NCBI RefSeq assembly: GCF_000380045.1
Contig: NZ_KB904339.1
Location: 1-64,000, forward strand
DNA: 64,000 bases
DNA from: Streptococcus marimammalium DSM 18627
Lineage (GTDB): Bacteria > Bacillota > Bacilli > Lactobacillales > Streptococcaceae
Reading direction: 5' to 3'
Of this stretch, positions 1-8,992 are shown piece by piece. How positions within the stretch are numbered: the first letter of the stretch is position 1; each line of letters starts with the position of its first letter. Made by a program: the position numbers and the translations under genes. The notes under the pieces are model-generated. The model saw only the letters and a list, made by a program, of their open reading frames with translations. It made no database searches and was not told where the DNA came from.

Positions 1-207
1 GGCAAGTTAATGCCAATGAGTAGTAAAGCAGGTAATAAGGATAAAGGTATGTCAGAGAAGAAAGTTGACCAAACTTCTTCAACAACAGCTAAGAGCTTAC
101 CAAATACTGGTGATAATTCCGACTCAGCAGTATTAGGAACCATATTAGCTTTATCGTCACTAGCTTTATATGGCTATGGCAGAAAAAGACGTGAGAATGA
201 ATTATAA
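1..207 (+). CDS. C-terminal end of an LPXTG cell-wall-anchored surface protein (5' truncated by window edge)
   Basis: The reading frame is open from base 1, so the gene begins outside the window. What remains is a Ser/Thr/Lys-rich wall-spanning stretch, the sortase motif LPNTG (about 35 residues before the end), a hydrophobic segment (AVLGTILALSSLALYGY) and the positive tail GRKRREN. This is the complete cell-wall sorting signal used by class A sortase; the class B sortase further right is not the expected partner. The function of the surface domain cannot be judged. A strong hairpin follows the stop codon. Confidence 0.9.
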   Translation, partial: GKLMPMSSKAGNKDKGMSEKKVDQTSSTTAKSLPNTGDNSDSAVLGTILALSSLALYGYGRKRRENEL

Positions 208-227
208 TTGCTAATCAGTTCTCTCCA

Positions 228-265
228 AAAAAAACATATCAGTGATATCACTGATATGTTTTTTT
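228..265. terminator. Bidirectional terminator, perfect 19-bp inverted repeat
   Basis: A perfect inverted repeat (ACATATCAGTGAT facing ATCACTGATATGT) is flanked by 7 A on one side and 7 T on the other, so it can work as an intrinsic terminator for both the surface protein gene (+) and recD2 (-), whose stop codon overlaps its end. Confidence 0.9.
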
Positions 266-2645
266 ATGATTTGAAAAAATAATCAAAATCTTCCTGTGAA
301 AGACCAATCATAGGATCAATGGTCAATAAATTTTGTTCCGTCAATCTTGTTGGTTGCCTATCATCTGTCTGATAACTTGATTCTACTGTTTTATCGGATA
401 TGACTTGATTTTCAGTAGTTATTTGCTCTGTCATTTTTTCAGGTTTAAAGCGTTCAATGAGAAAAGTGTTTCTTTGGTTGCCTACGTGTTGTGTGGCATA
501 TTGAAAGGCGCTAAAATCTCCCAACATGACGAGCTTATGTTTAGCGCGTGTAATAGCAGTATAAAGGAGATTTCGTTGTAGCATACGACTGCTTTGTTGT
601 GTTATTGGTAAAATAACAACTGGGAACTCACTTCCTTGAGCTTTATGAATGCTCATCGCATAAGCAAGAGTCAATTTATGCCAATCATTACGCGCATAAG
701 TCACTTCAACACCATCAAAATTAATGGTCATTTCATCTTGTTTGGATTCGGTATACTTAGCAGCTATCAATTCAGTAATATAACCAATATCACCATTAAA
801 GACATTGTTCTCTGGATCATTCACCAGATGAAGAACCTTATCATTGACTCGAAAACGAGTGTCATTAAAGGAAAACTCTAATTGGTCATTCAAAGGATTA
901 ACTAATTCTTGGAGTAATTCGTTAAGATGAGTAATGCCAGCCTGTCCGCGATACATTGGGGCAAGAATTTGGATGTCTTTGGCAACAATACCACTTTTAA
1001 GAGCGGCAGAAACAATTTTTGCTACACTTTCCAAAATAAAAGGTGTCTGACATTCAAAGTAACTTCGGTCAGCTTTTTTCGTAGTAAAATCATTTGGCAA
1101 AACACCTTCTCTAATCTTGCTGGCTAAATCAACAATGGTTGATTGATTAGACTGTCTAAAAATCTTTTTCAAGCTAACCTTGGGAAAATCATCAATCTCT
1201 AGTAAATCTGCCAAGACTTGTCCAGGACCTACAGAAGGCAGTTGGTCACTATCGCCCACAATAATCACTTGCGTTGATGATGAAATAGCAGAAAACAATT
1301 GATTGGCAAGCCAAGTATCAACCATAGAAAACTCATCAATAATAATCAGATGGGCATCTAGATAGTCATCAAGGATTTGATAATCGTTATCACTATTTAA
1401 ACCAAGATGCCTATGGATGGTAGCACTAGGTAATCCAGTCAACTCATTCATACGTCTAGCAGCTCTACCTGTTGGTGCGGCTAGAATAATTGGAGAGTTA
1501 TTATCAGAAAGAGACAGTTCATGTAGGTTAGCAAAACTTTGAATAATGCCATTAATAATGGTTGTTTTTCCTGTTCCAGGTCCGCCGGTCAGAAAGAAAA
1601 TTTTACTCGTTAAAGCTTTTTCAATAGCTTCTTTTTGACTGTCATCATAAGTCATATGATGGCTTAATTCAACTTTTTTAATTTCCTCTTTAATCGCCTC
1701 TACACTTGGAAAAGGTAGTGAAGGAGAATTATCTAAGATCCGTTCTATATGTTTTTTAATACCTGATTCAGCAAAAAATAAACTATTATCAAAAATTTTG
1801 GTATCACTATTTTGAATTTTTCCAGTCATCAATAACTGTCTAAGTTCATTAGCAACATCAGCCCCAGGAATGGGTGTTTGGCGTGCTTCTTCTAGAAGCA
1901 ATAGGCTTTTTTCAAGTAATAGTTTGGCTTCAACATAGGTATCACCCGTCTCAAGAGACGTCTCAAGTAAGGCATGTAAAATAGCTGCTTGAAAACGCTC
2001 AGGGGAATCATCAGACACGCCAAGTTGCTGAGCTAGCTGATCGGCCATTTTAAAACCAATCCCTTTAATATCTTCCACTAATTGATAGGGATTCTTAGTG
2101 ATAATGTCTAAGGTTTTTTCTTTATAGGCTTCAAAGACTTGAATAGCTATTTGATTTTTTAGACCATACTCTGCTAATTTCGATAAAATTTGTTCTGTCC
2201 CATAGTTGATTTTTAATTTTGCAAGAAATGCTTCTTTATTGACTTTTGATAAACCGCTTATCGTATCCAAATGAGAAGGATCTTTCAAAATACTATCAAT
2301 CGGATCCTCTCCGTAAAGAGCAATAATCTTTCCAGCAATTTTTTTACCGATTCCTTTAAAATGTTGGCTAGAAAAGTAGTTAATAAGTCCTGCTTTTGAA
2401 GGTTTTTCACGTTCATATCGTGACATTTTCAACTGTTCACCATATTTAGGATGCTTGGTTAGTTCTCCCCAAAAGGTATAGTTTTCTTCTTCAAAAATAT
2501 CAGCCATAACACCAGTGACAATAATTTCAAAATCATCAAAGTTACTATCAGTATCTTCAATTTCTAAAAGGATAATCTTAAAATAATTAGTTGGATTGTC
2601 ATAGATTACTCGTGTGACTGTTCCAGAAAAAAAATGTGTCATCAT
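264..2645 (-). CDS. recD2: RecD2-type 5'-3' DNA helicase
   Basis: SF1B helicase of the RecD2 (YrrC) family, made by bacteria without RecBCD and involved in repair and fork maintenance. The 793-residue length is typical. The N-terminal third holds helix-hairpin-helix repeats (KGIGKKIAGKI, IKGIGFKMADQ). Walker A (GGPGTGKTT) is near residue 353, Walker B (IIDEFSMVD) near 437, and late helicase motifs IHKAQGSEF near 667 and AITRAK follow. Two adjacent ATG codons exist: GAGG lies 2 nt before the first and 5 nt before the second (2642), so the second may be the real start. lepB and rnhC lie upstream on the same strand but are separated by a terminator hairpin. Confidence 0.95.
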   Translation of the reverse strand: MMTHFFSGTVTRVIYDNPTNYFKIILLEIEDTDSNFDDFEIIVTGVMADIFEEENYTFWGELTKHPKYGEQLKMSRYEREKPSKAGLINYFSSQHFKGIGKKIAGKIIALYGEDPIDSILKDPSHLDTISGLSKVNKEAFLAKLKINYGTEQILSKLAEYGLKNQIAIQVFEAYKEKTLDIITKNPYQLVEDIKGIGFKMADQLAQQLGVSDDSPERFQAAILHALLETSLETGDTYVEAKLLLEKSLLLLEEARQTPIPGADVANELRQLLMTGKIQNSDTKIFDNSLFFAESGIKKHIERILDNSPSLPFPSVEAIKEEIKKVELSHHMTYDDSQKEAIEKALTSKIFFLTGGPGTGKTTIINGIIQSFANLHELSLSDNNSPIILAAPTGRAARRMNELTGLPSATIHRHLGLNSDNDYQILDDYLDAHLIIIDEFSMVDTWLANQLFSAISSSTQVIIVGDSDQLPSVGPGQVLADLLEIDDFPKVSLKKIFRQSNQSTIVDLASKIREGVLPNDFTTKKADRSYFECQTPFILESVAKIVSAALKSGIVAKDIQILAPMYRGQAGITHLNELLQELVNPLNDQLEFSFNDTRFRVNDKVLHLVNDPENNVFNGDIGYITELIAAKYTESKQDEMTINFDGVEVTYARNDWHKLTLAYAMSIHKAQGSEFPVVILPITQQSSRMLQRNLLYTAITRAKHKLVMLGDFSAFQYATQHVGNQRNTFLIERFKPEKMTEQITTENQVISDKTVESSYQTDDRQPTRLTEQNLLTIDPMIGLSQEDFDYFFKS

Positions 2646-2678
2646 AACCTCAATTAATTTTTAAATTGATGATAGAGA

Positions 2679-2700
2679 AAAACACGGCTCACCGTGTTTT
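2679..2700 (-). terminator. Intrinsic terminator after lepB
   Basis: On the minus strand the lepB stop codon is followed by AAAACACGG-TGAG-CCGTGTTTTT, a 9-bp stem ending in a T run. It should reduce read-through from rnhC-lepB into recD2. Confidence 0.75.
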
Positions 2701-3289
2701 AATCGTTATCCAATGTGCCAATTCTAGAAAGTGGCCAATAGCGAAACTTCACTTCACCAATGATGGAGTCCTTTGGAAAAGTTCCCACTTCACGACTATC
2801 TTTAGAGACAATTCTATCATCACCAAGAAGATAGTACTGACCTTCGGGGACAGTGATACTAAAGTTTGATTTTCCAGCATTATTTGTGGTAAAAGCTTCA
2901 GAATTAAGGGCTAATTCTTTAAAGAGAGTACTATAAGAGTATATTTTTTGTAATTTATCTTTTTTAAAAGCTTCTTGGTAATCCTCAAGATAGGGTTCAT
3001 CAAAGATTTTACCATTTACAGTTAAAACATCATTATCGTAGCTTATAATATCTCCAGGAACACCAATGACTCGTTTAACAATTTTTTTATTTCCTTTTTC
3101 TTTAGCCACAACAATATCAAAACGATCAATCTTAGCAACTTTAACAACAAATAATCGTTCACCATTTGATAAGGTTGGATCCATAGAGTGTCCATCTACA
3201 AGAACATTGGCCCATAAAAATAACCAAGATAGGAAAAATAGTGTCATAAAGAGGATAAATCCTCCCCATTCTTTAATAAAATGTTTCAT
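2699..3289 (-). CDS. lepB: Signal peptidase I
   Basis: Membrane-bound Ser/Lys protease that removes signal peptides from secreted preproteins. One N-terminal membrane segment (about residues 10-31) is followed by box B with catalytic Ser35 (GHSMDPTL) and box D with catalytic Lys72 (VKRVIGVPGD); the C-terminal GDDR(I)xSxDSR box is also present (LLGDDRIVSKDSR). The 196-residue length fits Gram-positive type I enzymes with a single anchor. It lies 24 nt after rnhC and is probably co-transcribed with it. Confidence 0.95.
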   Translation of the reverse strand: MKHFIKEWGGFILFMTLFFLSWLFLWANVLVDGHSMDPTLSNGERLFVVKVAKIDRFDIVVAKEKGNKKIVKRVIGVPGDIISYDNDVLTVNGKIFDEPYLEDYQEAFKKDKLQKIYSYSTLFKELALNSEAFTTNNAGKSNFSITVPEGQYYLLGDDRIVSKDSREVGTFPKDSIIGEVKFRYWPLSRIGTLDND

Positions 3290-3313
3290 TAATATCCCTT
3301 TCTCTTCTAAAAA

Positions 3314-4210
3314 TTAAATTAAATTTTTAGCTTTTTCAGTGTTTTTAAAGTGTAATTTTGCTAAGTGACTTAAGGTAGATAAGCCAAATTTTTTGATAAT
3401 CTCACTAGCAACTTGATCTGATTGGTGTCCAGCCCCACTCGGTAGGTTAACACCAATTGATTCTCCAAGCTCATCAAGATTTTTTAAAAATAAATAACGT
3501 GCAATAATGGAACTAACAGCAACTGCCAAATATTTTCCTTCAGCTTTTTCTTCAAAGATTAAAGGATTTGAGAAGCGGTTTTGTTCTTTTGATAAGTAGG
3601 CTTCATAGTTTTTTTGACTAGTGAAGGCATCGATAACAATCTTTTTAGGTTTAACACCTTGTTGCAATAACAAATAAATAGCTTGATTATGAAGTGCTAC
3701 TTTGACTGATACAGCATTGTGTTTTAATCCCTGGCCAACAACCTCATTGTATTTACTTGGAGATAGCAGTAAAGACTTATGCAGTATCTTTTCTTGTAAT
3801 AGAGGAGCTATTTCTCTAATTTTGTAATCAGTCAAGGTTTTTGAATCATCGACCCCCAATTCTTTAAGGAAAGAATAATCCTTTGGTTCCACAAAACTGG
3901 CCACAACAACAATACCACCAAAATAAGAGCCATTACCAACTTCATCTGAGCCAATCATGGCAATATTTTGGTTGCTAGATATTGTTTTTTGTTCCTTCAT
4001 TACAGGAAATCCTAAAGATTTTACCAATGGTTGTGGTTTTTTCCCTTGAAAGACTACCTTACCTGAGGTATAAATGGAAACACTAATCCCCTCTTTTTTA
4101 GCAGCAAATAAAATATAAGGATTATTGCTATTAATCTGATAGTGAGCTAATTTTTTTCTTAATTTAGTGAGTTCTTCTGTCTCATTCACTTGAATGACAA
4201 TTGTATCCAT
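3314..4210 (-). CDS. rnhC: Ribonuclease HIII
   Basis: Cleaves the RNA strand of RNA-DNA hybrids. An N-terminal TBP-like substrate-binding domain (DUF3378, about residues 1-80) precedes the type 2 RNase H fold with the DEVGNG motif (D89, E90), the DDSK motif near 121 and a further acidic residue in VIDAF (D194). RNase HIII is common in Firmicutes. The region before the ATG carries an extended -10 and no Shine-Dalgarno (see the separate entry), suggesting a leaderless mRNA. First gene of rnhC-lepB. Confidence 0.95.
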   Translation of the reverse strand: MDTIVIQVNETEELTKLRKKLAHYQINSNNPYILFAAKKEGISVSIYTSGKVVFQGKKPQPLVKSLGFPVMKEQKTISSNQNIAMIGSDEVGNGSYFGGIVVVASFVEPKDYSFLKELGVDDSKTLTDYKIREIAPLLQEKILHKSLLLSPSKYNEVVGQGLKHNAVSVKVALHNQAIYLLLQQGVKPKKIVIDAFTSQKNYEAYLSKEQNRFSNPLIFEEKAEGKYLAVAVSSIIARYLFLKNLDELGESIGVNLPSGAGHQSDQVASEIIKKFGLSTLSHLAKLHFKNTEKAKNLI

Positions 4211-4216
4211 ATAGTT

Positions 4217-4225
4217 ATTCTATCA
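4217..4225 (-). promoter_or_regulatory. Extended -10 promoter giving a leaderless rnhC transcript
   Basis: On the minus strand TG-A-TAGAAT is followed by exactly 6 nt (AACTAT) and the rnhC ATG. No Shine-Dalgarno-like sequence lies between. With usual spacing, transcription would begin at the A of the start codon. Confidence 0.6.
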
Positions 4226-4349
4226 TAAAAAAGTTTTTTTAGGACTTACAGACTTTCAAAAAATAATAAAATCACAGTGATTATTATAAAATATATTAAA
4301 TTAGTAGATAATGTAGGGTGCCTTGCTTTAATTTATTGAATGAAAACGT

Positions 4350-4355
4350 TATAAT
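4350..4355 (+). promoter_or_regulatory. -10 element giving a leaderless class B sortase transcript
   Basis: TATAAT is followed by 6 nt (AAGATT) and then the ATG at 4362. There is no Shine-Dalgarno. A weak TTTAAT lies at -35 distance (17 nt spacer). Divergent from the rnhC promoter in a 151-nt gap. Confidence 0.6.
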
Positions 4356-4361
4356 AAGATT

Positions 4362-5213
4362 ATGATTAAAAACAAAAAAATAAAATGGTTATTATATAGT
4401 ATAGCAATCAGTGTTTTAGCTATCATATTTTTGCTTGTCTTTTTACCTCAAATCAATTCTCAAAAGGAGAATGATTCAAAAGAATCAACAACAAAAACAA
4501 CGATTTCTAAGGAAAAAAAGGTTGAATCGTCAAAACCAAAAGAAACTTATCATTTGAGTGAGGCTGAAAAAGAGCAATTAAGGCAACGTTTTACGAGTTT
4601 GAAAGAGATTAATCAAGAAGTGATCGCTTATATTTACGCTCCAGGAACGCAACTTGATGAGCCGGTACTTCATACGAGAGATAATTATAAATACTTGGAA
4701 CAGACTATTACTGGGGAGTATTCACCTTATATGGGAGCGGTGTTTATGGATAAGGATAATTATCCAAATTTTCAAGATCGTTTGACTTGGTTATTTGGTC
4801 ATGCAAGAGGAAGTACCGTTTCTGATCATAGAATGTTTAACGATGTTAATTTTTATGACAACCAAACTTATTTTAATGAACATCCTTATTTCGTGATCGA
4901 AACACCTGAACGTTATTATTACTATGAAGCGGCCTTTATGATTATTGTACCTGAAACGACTAGTTTTTATAGAACTAGTTTTGAAAATGATCATGTCTTT
5001 TTAGAGCAACTAAGAGAGGTTCAAAAAGAGGCTATTGTTAAAAATGAAGCTATTGAAATCAATGCTTCAGATCGTTATTTAGTACTTTCAACCTGTCGAG
5101 AAGAAGATAAGTCCATCAGGTCAAACTTATATCTAAGACAAATTCCAGATACTGAATTACCAGAATTTTTGGTAAAAAACAAAGAGAGATTAACCTATAT
5201 GCCAACAAGATGA
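4362..5213 (+). CDS. Class B sortase
   Basis: Membrane-anchored cysteine transpeptidase. Residues 8-29 form an N-terminal signal anchor, followed by a Lys/Ser/Thr-rich linker (35-60) and the sortase B fold. Catalytic residues are visible: His147 in LFGHARG, Cys245 in LVLSTC and Arg253 in SIRSNLYL. The 283-residue length fits class B enzymes. No NPQTN-like or LPXTG substrate gene lies beside it, so the target is unknown; it stands between divergent rnhC and zapA-cvpA. Family assignment is strong; substrate and role cannot be told from the sequence. Confidence 0.85.
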   Translation: MIKNKKIKWLLYSIAISVLAIIFLLVFLPQINSQKENDSKESTTKTTISKEKKVESSKPKETYHLSEAEKEQLRQRFTSLKEINQEVIAYIYAPGTQLDEPVLHTRDNYKYLEQTITGEYSPYMGAVFMDKDNYPNFQDRLTWLFGHARGSTVSDHRMFNDVNFYDNQTYFNEHPYFVIETPERYYYYEAAFMIIVPETTSFYRTSFENDHVFLEQLREVQKEAIVKNEAIEINASDRYLVLSTCREEDKSIRSNLYLRQIPDTELPEFLVKNKERLTYMPTR

Positions 5214-5239
5214 ATCTATTTGAAAATATTGCTTTGAGA

Positions 5240-5267
5240 TTGTCAAATTTTTAAAATTCGTTATAAT
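5240..5267 (+). promoter_or_regulatory. Promoter of zapA-cvpA
   Basis: TTGTCA (5240-5245), 16-nt spacer, TATAAT (5262-5267), 19 nt before the zapA ATG, which has a good RBS (AGAGGTGA). Confidence 0.65.
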
Positions 5268-5286
5268 AAAATGTAAGAGGTGACGT

Positions 5287-5598
5287 ATGGATAATAAAAA
5301 TCGATATAAATTTACTTTTGGAGACAAGTCATTAACACTAACAACAGACAAAGACAATTTATTTATGGAAGAAGTTGAACGTGTTGCTAGAGAAAAGTAT
5401 GAAGCTATTAAACAAAAGCTACCACAAGCCGACAATGAAACAGTGGCTATTTTGATGGCTATTAATACTTTATCAAAACAATTAGTTAGAGAAATTGAAT
5501 TTGACAAAAAAGAAAGAGAATTAGAAGAATTACGTGGCAAGTATATGGGTGACTTGCAAGAAAAAATCAATGCTAATGAAGTAGGTGACGACTACTAA
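5287..5598 (+). CDS. zapA: Cell division protein ZapA
   Basis: Small cytoplasmic FtsZ-ring stabiliser that bundles FtsZ filaments. The 103-residue protein has the N-terminal beta-rich head (YKFTFGDKSLTL) and a long charged C-terminal helix (about residues 65-98) that forms the coiled-coil dimer in this family. The stop codon overlaps the cvpA start (TAATG), so translation is coupled. The pairing with cvpA and mutS2 is usual in streptococci and bacilli. Confidence 0.88.
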   Translation: MDNKNRYKFTFGDKSLTLTTDKDNLFMEEVERVAREKYEAIKQKLPQADNETVAILMAINTLSKQLVREIEFDKKERELEELRGKYMGDLQEKINANEVGDDY

Positions 5599-6143
5599 TG
5601 TTATCACTTATCATTTTATTGTTGTTGGCTTGGCATTTCTATTTAGGGTACTCGCGTGGGATTATTCTTCAAGGCTATTATTTTTTGGCAACTATTATTT
5701 CGCTAATTATCAGTACCTTATATTACAAACCTTTAGCAAAAGCAATTACTCTTTGGGTGCCATATTCTAATCCTTCTGAGGATGTTAACATCTTATTTTT
5801 TAAAGATGTTGCAGTTTTTGACTTGGACAAGGTCTATTATGCAGGAGTTGCTTTTTTAAGCATTTTTATTGCTAGTTATTTAGTTTTTCGGTTACTGGGT
5901 ATTTTCGTGAATCTAATAGATTTGGACTCCTTTGACACTTTAACCTATAACTGTGTTGGTGGTGCGTTGTCTGTTTTAATAACCATGCTCTTTTTCAACA
6001 TGGCATTAAGCATTTTAGCAACAATTCCAGTTTCATTTATCCAAAACATTCTTTCAAAAGAGATAATGACTAAGTTGTTGATTACATTCTTTCCTTCAGC
6101 ATTTCTGATTAAAATGCTGTGGGTAACAAACATACTAAAGTGA
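5598..6143 (+). CDS. cvpA: CvpA family membrane protein
   Basis: Integral membrane protein of 181 residues with four to five hydrophobic segments (about 2-20, 25-43, 80-100, 115-140, 155-175). CvpA was named for a role in colicin V production in E. coli; in Firmicutes the function is poorly defined, with links to envelope stress and division. It overlaps zapA by one base and is followed by mutS2 after a 100-nt gap with a separate promoter. Confidence 0.85.
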   Translation: MLSLIILLLLAWHFYLGYSRGIILQGYYFLATIISLIISTLYYKPLAKAITLWVPYSNPSEDVNILFFKDVAVFDLDKVYYAGVAFLSIFIASYLVFRLLGIFVNLIDLDSFDTLTYNCVGGALSVLITMLFFNMALSILATIPVSFIQNILSKEIMTKLLITFFPSAFLIKMLWVTNILK

Positions 6144-6228
6144 GGAATTTCCTTGCTTTTTTAATTGGTAATCATGTAAAAATAAAAAGAAGTGGTTAAT
6201 CATTAATAATAGAAAGGACAGCTTTTTC

Positions 6229-6237
6229 TGCTATAAT
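6229..6237 (+). promoter_or_regulatory. Extended -10 promoter giving a leaderless mutS2 transcript
   Basis: TG-C-TATAAT, then 6 nt (ATAAGC), then the mutS2 ATG at 6244. No RBS is present. This predicts a start site on the initiation codon. Confidence 0.65.
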
Positions 6238-6243
6238 ATAAGC

Positions 6244-8571
6244 ATGAATACAAAAATATTAGACGATTTAGAATTTAATAAAGTTAAAAAAAGAATAGAG
6301 TCTTTTTTAAAAACCAAACAGGGTCATGATGAACTACTTCATTTAGCACCAAGTAGTGATCGTGAAAAAATTGAAAAAAGTTTTTCAGAACTTTCAGAGA
6401 TAGTAGACATTTTCACCAACTCACAAGGTTTTTCAATAGGTTCTACTGAGGACATTTCACATAGTTTAAAAAGGTTAGAATTAGAAGCTGACCTTAATAT
6501 CCAAGAGCTATTGGCAGTTAAAACAATATTAAAAATCTCATCAGAACTCAAATCATTTTACAATGATTTAGAAAATGTACCTCTTAATCTTTTAGAGGAT
6601 CTTTTTAATAAGATTAATCCCTTTCCTGTTCTTCAAGGAAGTCTTGAAGCTATTAATGATGCCGGGTTTATTGAAGATTTTGCCAGTCCAGAGCTTACAA
6701 GAATTAGAAGAATTATTCAACAAGTGGAGCGTCAAGTCAGACAGACTCTACAAGAAATTCTGAAAAATCAAGGTGATTTACTATCAGAAAATTTGATTAC
6801 CAGCCGTAATGGCAGAAGTGTATTACCCGTTAAAAACACCTTTAGAAATCGTATTTCTGGTATTGTCCATGATATTTCTGCTTCTGGCAATACCGTTTAT
6901 ATCGAACCACGAGCTGTTGTCAAATTAAATGAAGAAATTACACAAGCTAGAGCAGATGAGCGCTATGAGATGGTTAATATCTTACGTCAACTCTCAGCCA
7001 TGCTTAGAGACCATGTTTCTGAGATTAGAAACAATGCTTGGCTCATTGGGCATCTTGATTTTCTAAGAGCTAAATACCTTTATATGGCTGAATATAAAGC
7101 AAGTATCCCAACGATTACGACTGATCATTCGATAACTCTTTTAAATGCTCGTCATCCCTTGATTGAAAATCCTGTAGCTAATGATATCCATTTCACAAAG
7201 GAACTAAATACAATTGTTATTACCGGTCCAAATACTGGAGGTAAGACGATTATGTTAAAAACATTAGGACTAGCACAGCTAATGGCACAATCAGGTTTGC
7301 CTGTTTGGGCTGATAGAGGTAGTAAGGTGACTATTTTCAATCAGATTTTTGCTGATATTGGTGATGAGCAATCGATTGAACAAAGTCTTTCAACTTTTTC
7401 AAGTCATATGACTAATATCGTTTCTATCTTGAACCAAGCAGATAATAAGTCCTTAGTGCTTTTTGATGAGATTGGGGCAGGAACAGATCCACAAGAAGGG
7501 GCCAGTCTTGCTATCGCCATTTTAGAGCATTTACGCTTGTCAGACATAAAAACCATGGCAACAACACATTATCCTGAGTTGAAAGCCTATGGTATTGAGA
7601 CTGATAATGTAGAAAATGCTAGTATGGAGTTTGATATTGTGACGTTAAGTCCGACCTATCATTTCATGCAGGGTGTCCCAGGTCGCTCAAATGCTTTTGA
7701 AATTGCAAGACGTCTAGGCTTATCAGAAATCATTATTTCAAAAGCCAACCAAATGACCAATCAAGACAATGATGTCAACAATATCATTGAACGATTGGAG
7801 CAACAAACCATTGAAAGTAGACGTCGCTTAGATAATATTAAAGAGGTTGAACAAGAAAACCTCAAGTTTAATCGTGCGGTAAAAAAACTTTACAATGAAT
7901 TTAATCACGAAAAAGAAAAAGAACTTGAAAAAGCGATTGAAGAAGCTAGAGAGATTGTGGATATGGCTCTTTCAGAAAGTGAAGCCATTCTAAAACAACT
8001 GCATGATAAGTCACAACTAAAAGCGCATGAAATTATTGAAGCTAAAACCCAGTTGAAAAAATTAGTTCCTGAACCAGATCTTTCAAAAAATAAGGTCTTA
8101 AAAAAAGTGAAAAAAGCGCGTGCAGCACGTATGGGTGATGATATTATCGTTATTAGTTATGGTCAGCGTGGAACCTTAACCAATCAATTAAAAGACGGTC
8201 GCTGGGAAGCACAAATTGGTTTAATCAAAATGACTTTATCAGAAGATGAATTTAATCTGATTAAAGAAGACAAAGCTAAAACCACAAAAAAACAAGTACA
8301 TGTTGTAAAAAAAATGGGTAATCATTCACCACAAGCCCGCCTTGATTTACGAGGAAAGCGTTATGAAGAAGCTATGCAAGAACTGGATATTTTTATTGAC
8401 CAAGCCCTGTTAAATAATATGGCTCAAGTGGACATTATCCATGGGATTGGAACAGGTGTCATTCGTGAAGGGGTGAGCAAATATTTAAGGCGCAATAAGC
8501 ATGTCAAAAGCTTTAGTTATGCCCCTCAAAACGCTGGTGGTTCAGGTGTTACTATCGTTAATTTTGGTTAG
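6244..8571 (+). CDS. mutS2: MutS2 (ribosome-rescue / anti-recombination ATPase with Smr domain)
   Basis: The 775-residue protein has the MutS core and ATPase (Walker A GPNTGGKT near residue 328, [13 protein letters not shown] Walker B/signature near 405), a long charged coiled-coil clamp (about 510-620), a KOW-like segment, and a C-terminal Smr nuclease domain with LDLRGKR near 699 and HGIGTG near 732. It lacks the N-terminal mismatch-binding domain of MutS1. In B. subtilis MutS2 splits collided ribosomes; in other species it limits recombination. It has its own promoter and no Shine-Dalgarno. Confidence 0.93.
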   Translation: MNTKILDDLEFNKVKKRIESFLKTKQGHDELLHLAPSSDREKIEKSFSELSEIVDIFTNSQGFSIGSTEDISHSLKRLELEADLNIQELLAVKTILKISSELKSFYNDLENVPLNLLEDLFNKINPFPVLQGSLEAINDAGFIEDFASPELTRIRRIIQQVERQVRQTLQEILKNQGDLLSENLITSRNGRSVLPVKNTFRNRISGIVHDISASGNTVYIEPRAVVKLNEEITQARADERYEMVNILRQLSAMLRDHVSEIRNNAWLIGHLDFLRAKYLYMAEYKASIPTITTDHSITLLNARHPLIENPVANDIHFTKELNTIVITGPNTGGKTIMLKTLGLAQLMAQSGLPVWADRGSKVTIFNQIFADIGDEQSIEQSLSTFSSHMTNIVSILNQADNKSLVLFDEIGAGTDPQEGASLAIAILEHLRLSDIKTMATTHYPELKAYGIETDNVENASMEFDIVTLSPTYHFMQGVPGRSNAFEIARRLGLSEIIISKANQMTNQDNDVNNIIERLEQQTIESRRRLDNIKEVEQENLKFNRAVKKLYNEFNHEKEKELEKAIEEAREIVDMALSESEAILKQLHDKSQLKAHEIIEAKTQLKKLVPEPDLSKNKVLKKVKKARAARMGDDIIVISYGQRGTLTNQLKDGRWEAQIGLIKMTLSEDEFNLIKEDKAKTTKKQVHVVKKMGNHSPQARLDLRGKRYEEAMQELDIFIDQALLNNMAQVDIIHGIGTGVIREGVSKYLRRNKHVKSFSYAPQNAGGSGVTIVNFG

Positions 8572-8642
8572 CGTATCAAATAGTGGTCAAAGTGATTATT
8601 TTACTGTAAAATAGTACTGTACAAAAATAAAGGAGAATTAAA

Positions 8643-8960
8643 ATGGTTAAAGTAGTAACAGATGCAACTTTTGAAGATGAAACAAGTAAAGGACTTGTTC
8701 TTGTTGATTTTTGGGCAACATGGTGTGGTCCTTGTTTGATGCAAGCACCTATCTTAGATCAAATTGCTGAAGAAATGTCTGAAGATGAGCTTAAGATTGT
8801 GAAACTTGATGTCGATCAAAATCCAGCAACTGCTCAAAAATTTGGAATTATGAGTATCCCAACTTTAATGTTTAAAAAAGATGGAGAAGTAGTTAAACAA
8901 GTTGCTGGTGTTCATAATAAAAATCAAATCAAAGCAATTGTTGCAGAATTAAGCAACTAA
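8643..8960 (+). CDS. trxA: Thioredoxin
   Basis: Cytoplasmic disulfide reductant of 105 residues with the full thioredoxin fold and the WCGPC active site (WATWCGPC, near residues 26-33) plus the cis-proline loop (MSIPTLMF). The RBS is AAAGGAG. Monocistronic between mutS2 and a bidirectional terminator. Confidence 0.95.
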   Translation: MVKVVTDATFEDETSKGLVLVDFWATWCGPCLMQAPILDQIAEEMSEDELKIVKLDVDQNPATAQKFGIMSIPTLMFKKDGEVVKQVAGVHNKNQIKAIVAELSN

Positions 8961-8961
8961 T

Positions 8962-8992
8962 AAAAAGAGCTAGCTAATCTAGCTCTTTTTTT
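8962..8992. terminator. Bidirectional terminator between trxA and mutY
   Basis: A 12-bp perfect inverted repeat (AAAAAGAGCTAG, 5-nt loop, CTAGCTCTTTTT) followed by T residues. mutY stops inside it on the other strand. Confidence 0.9.
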
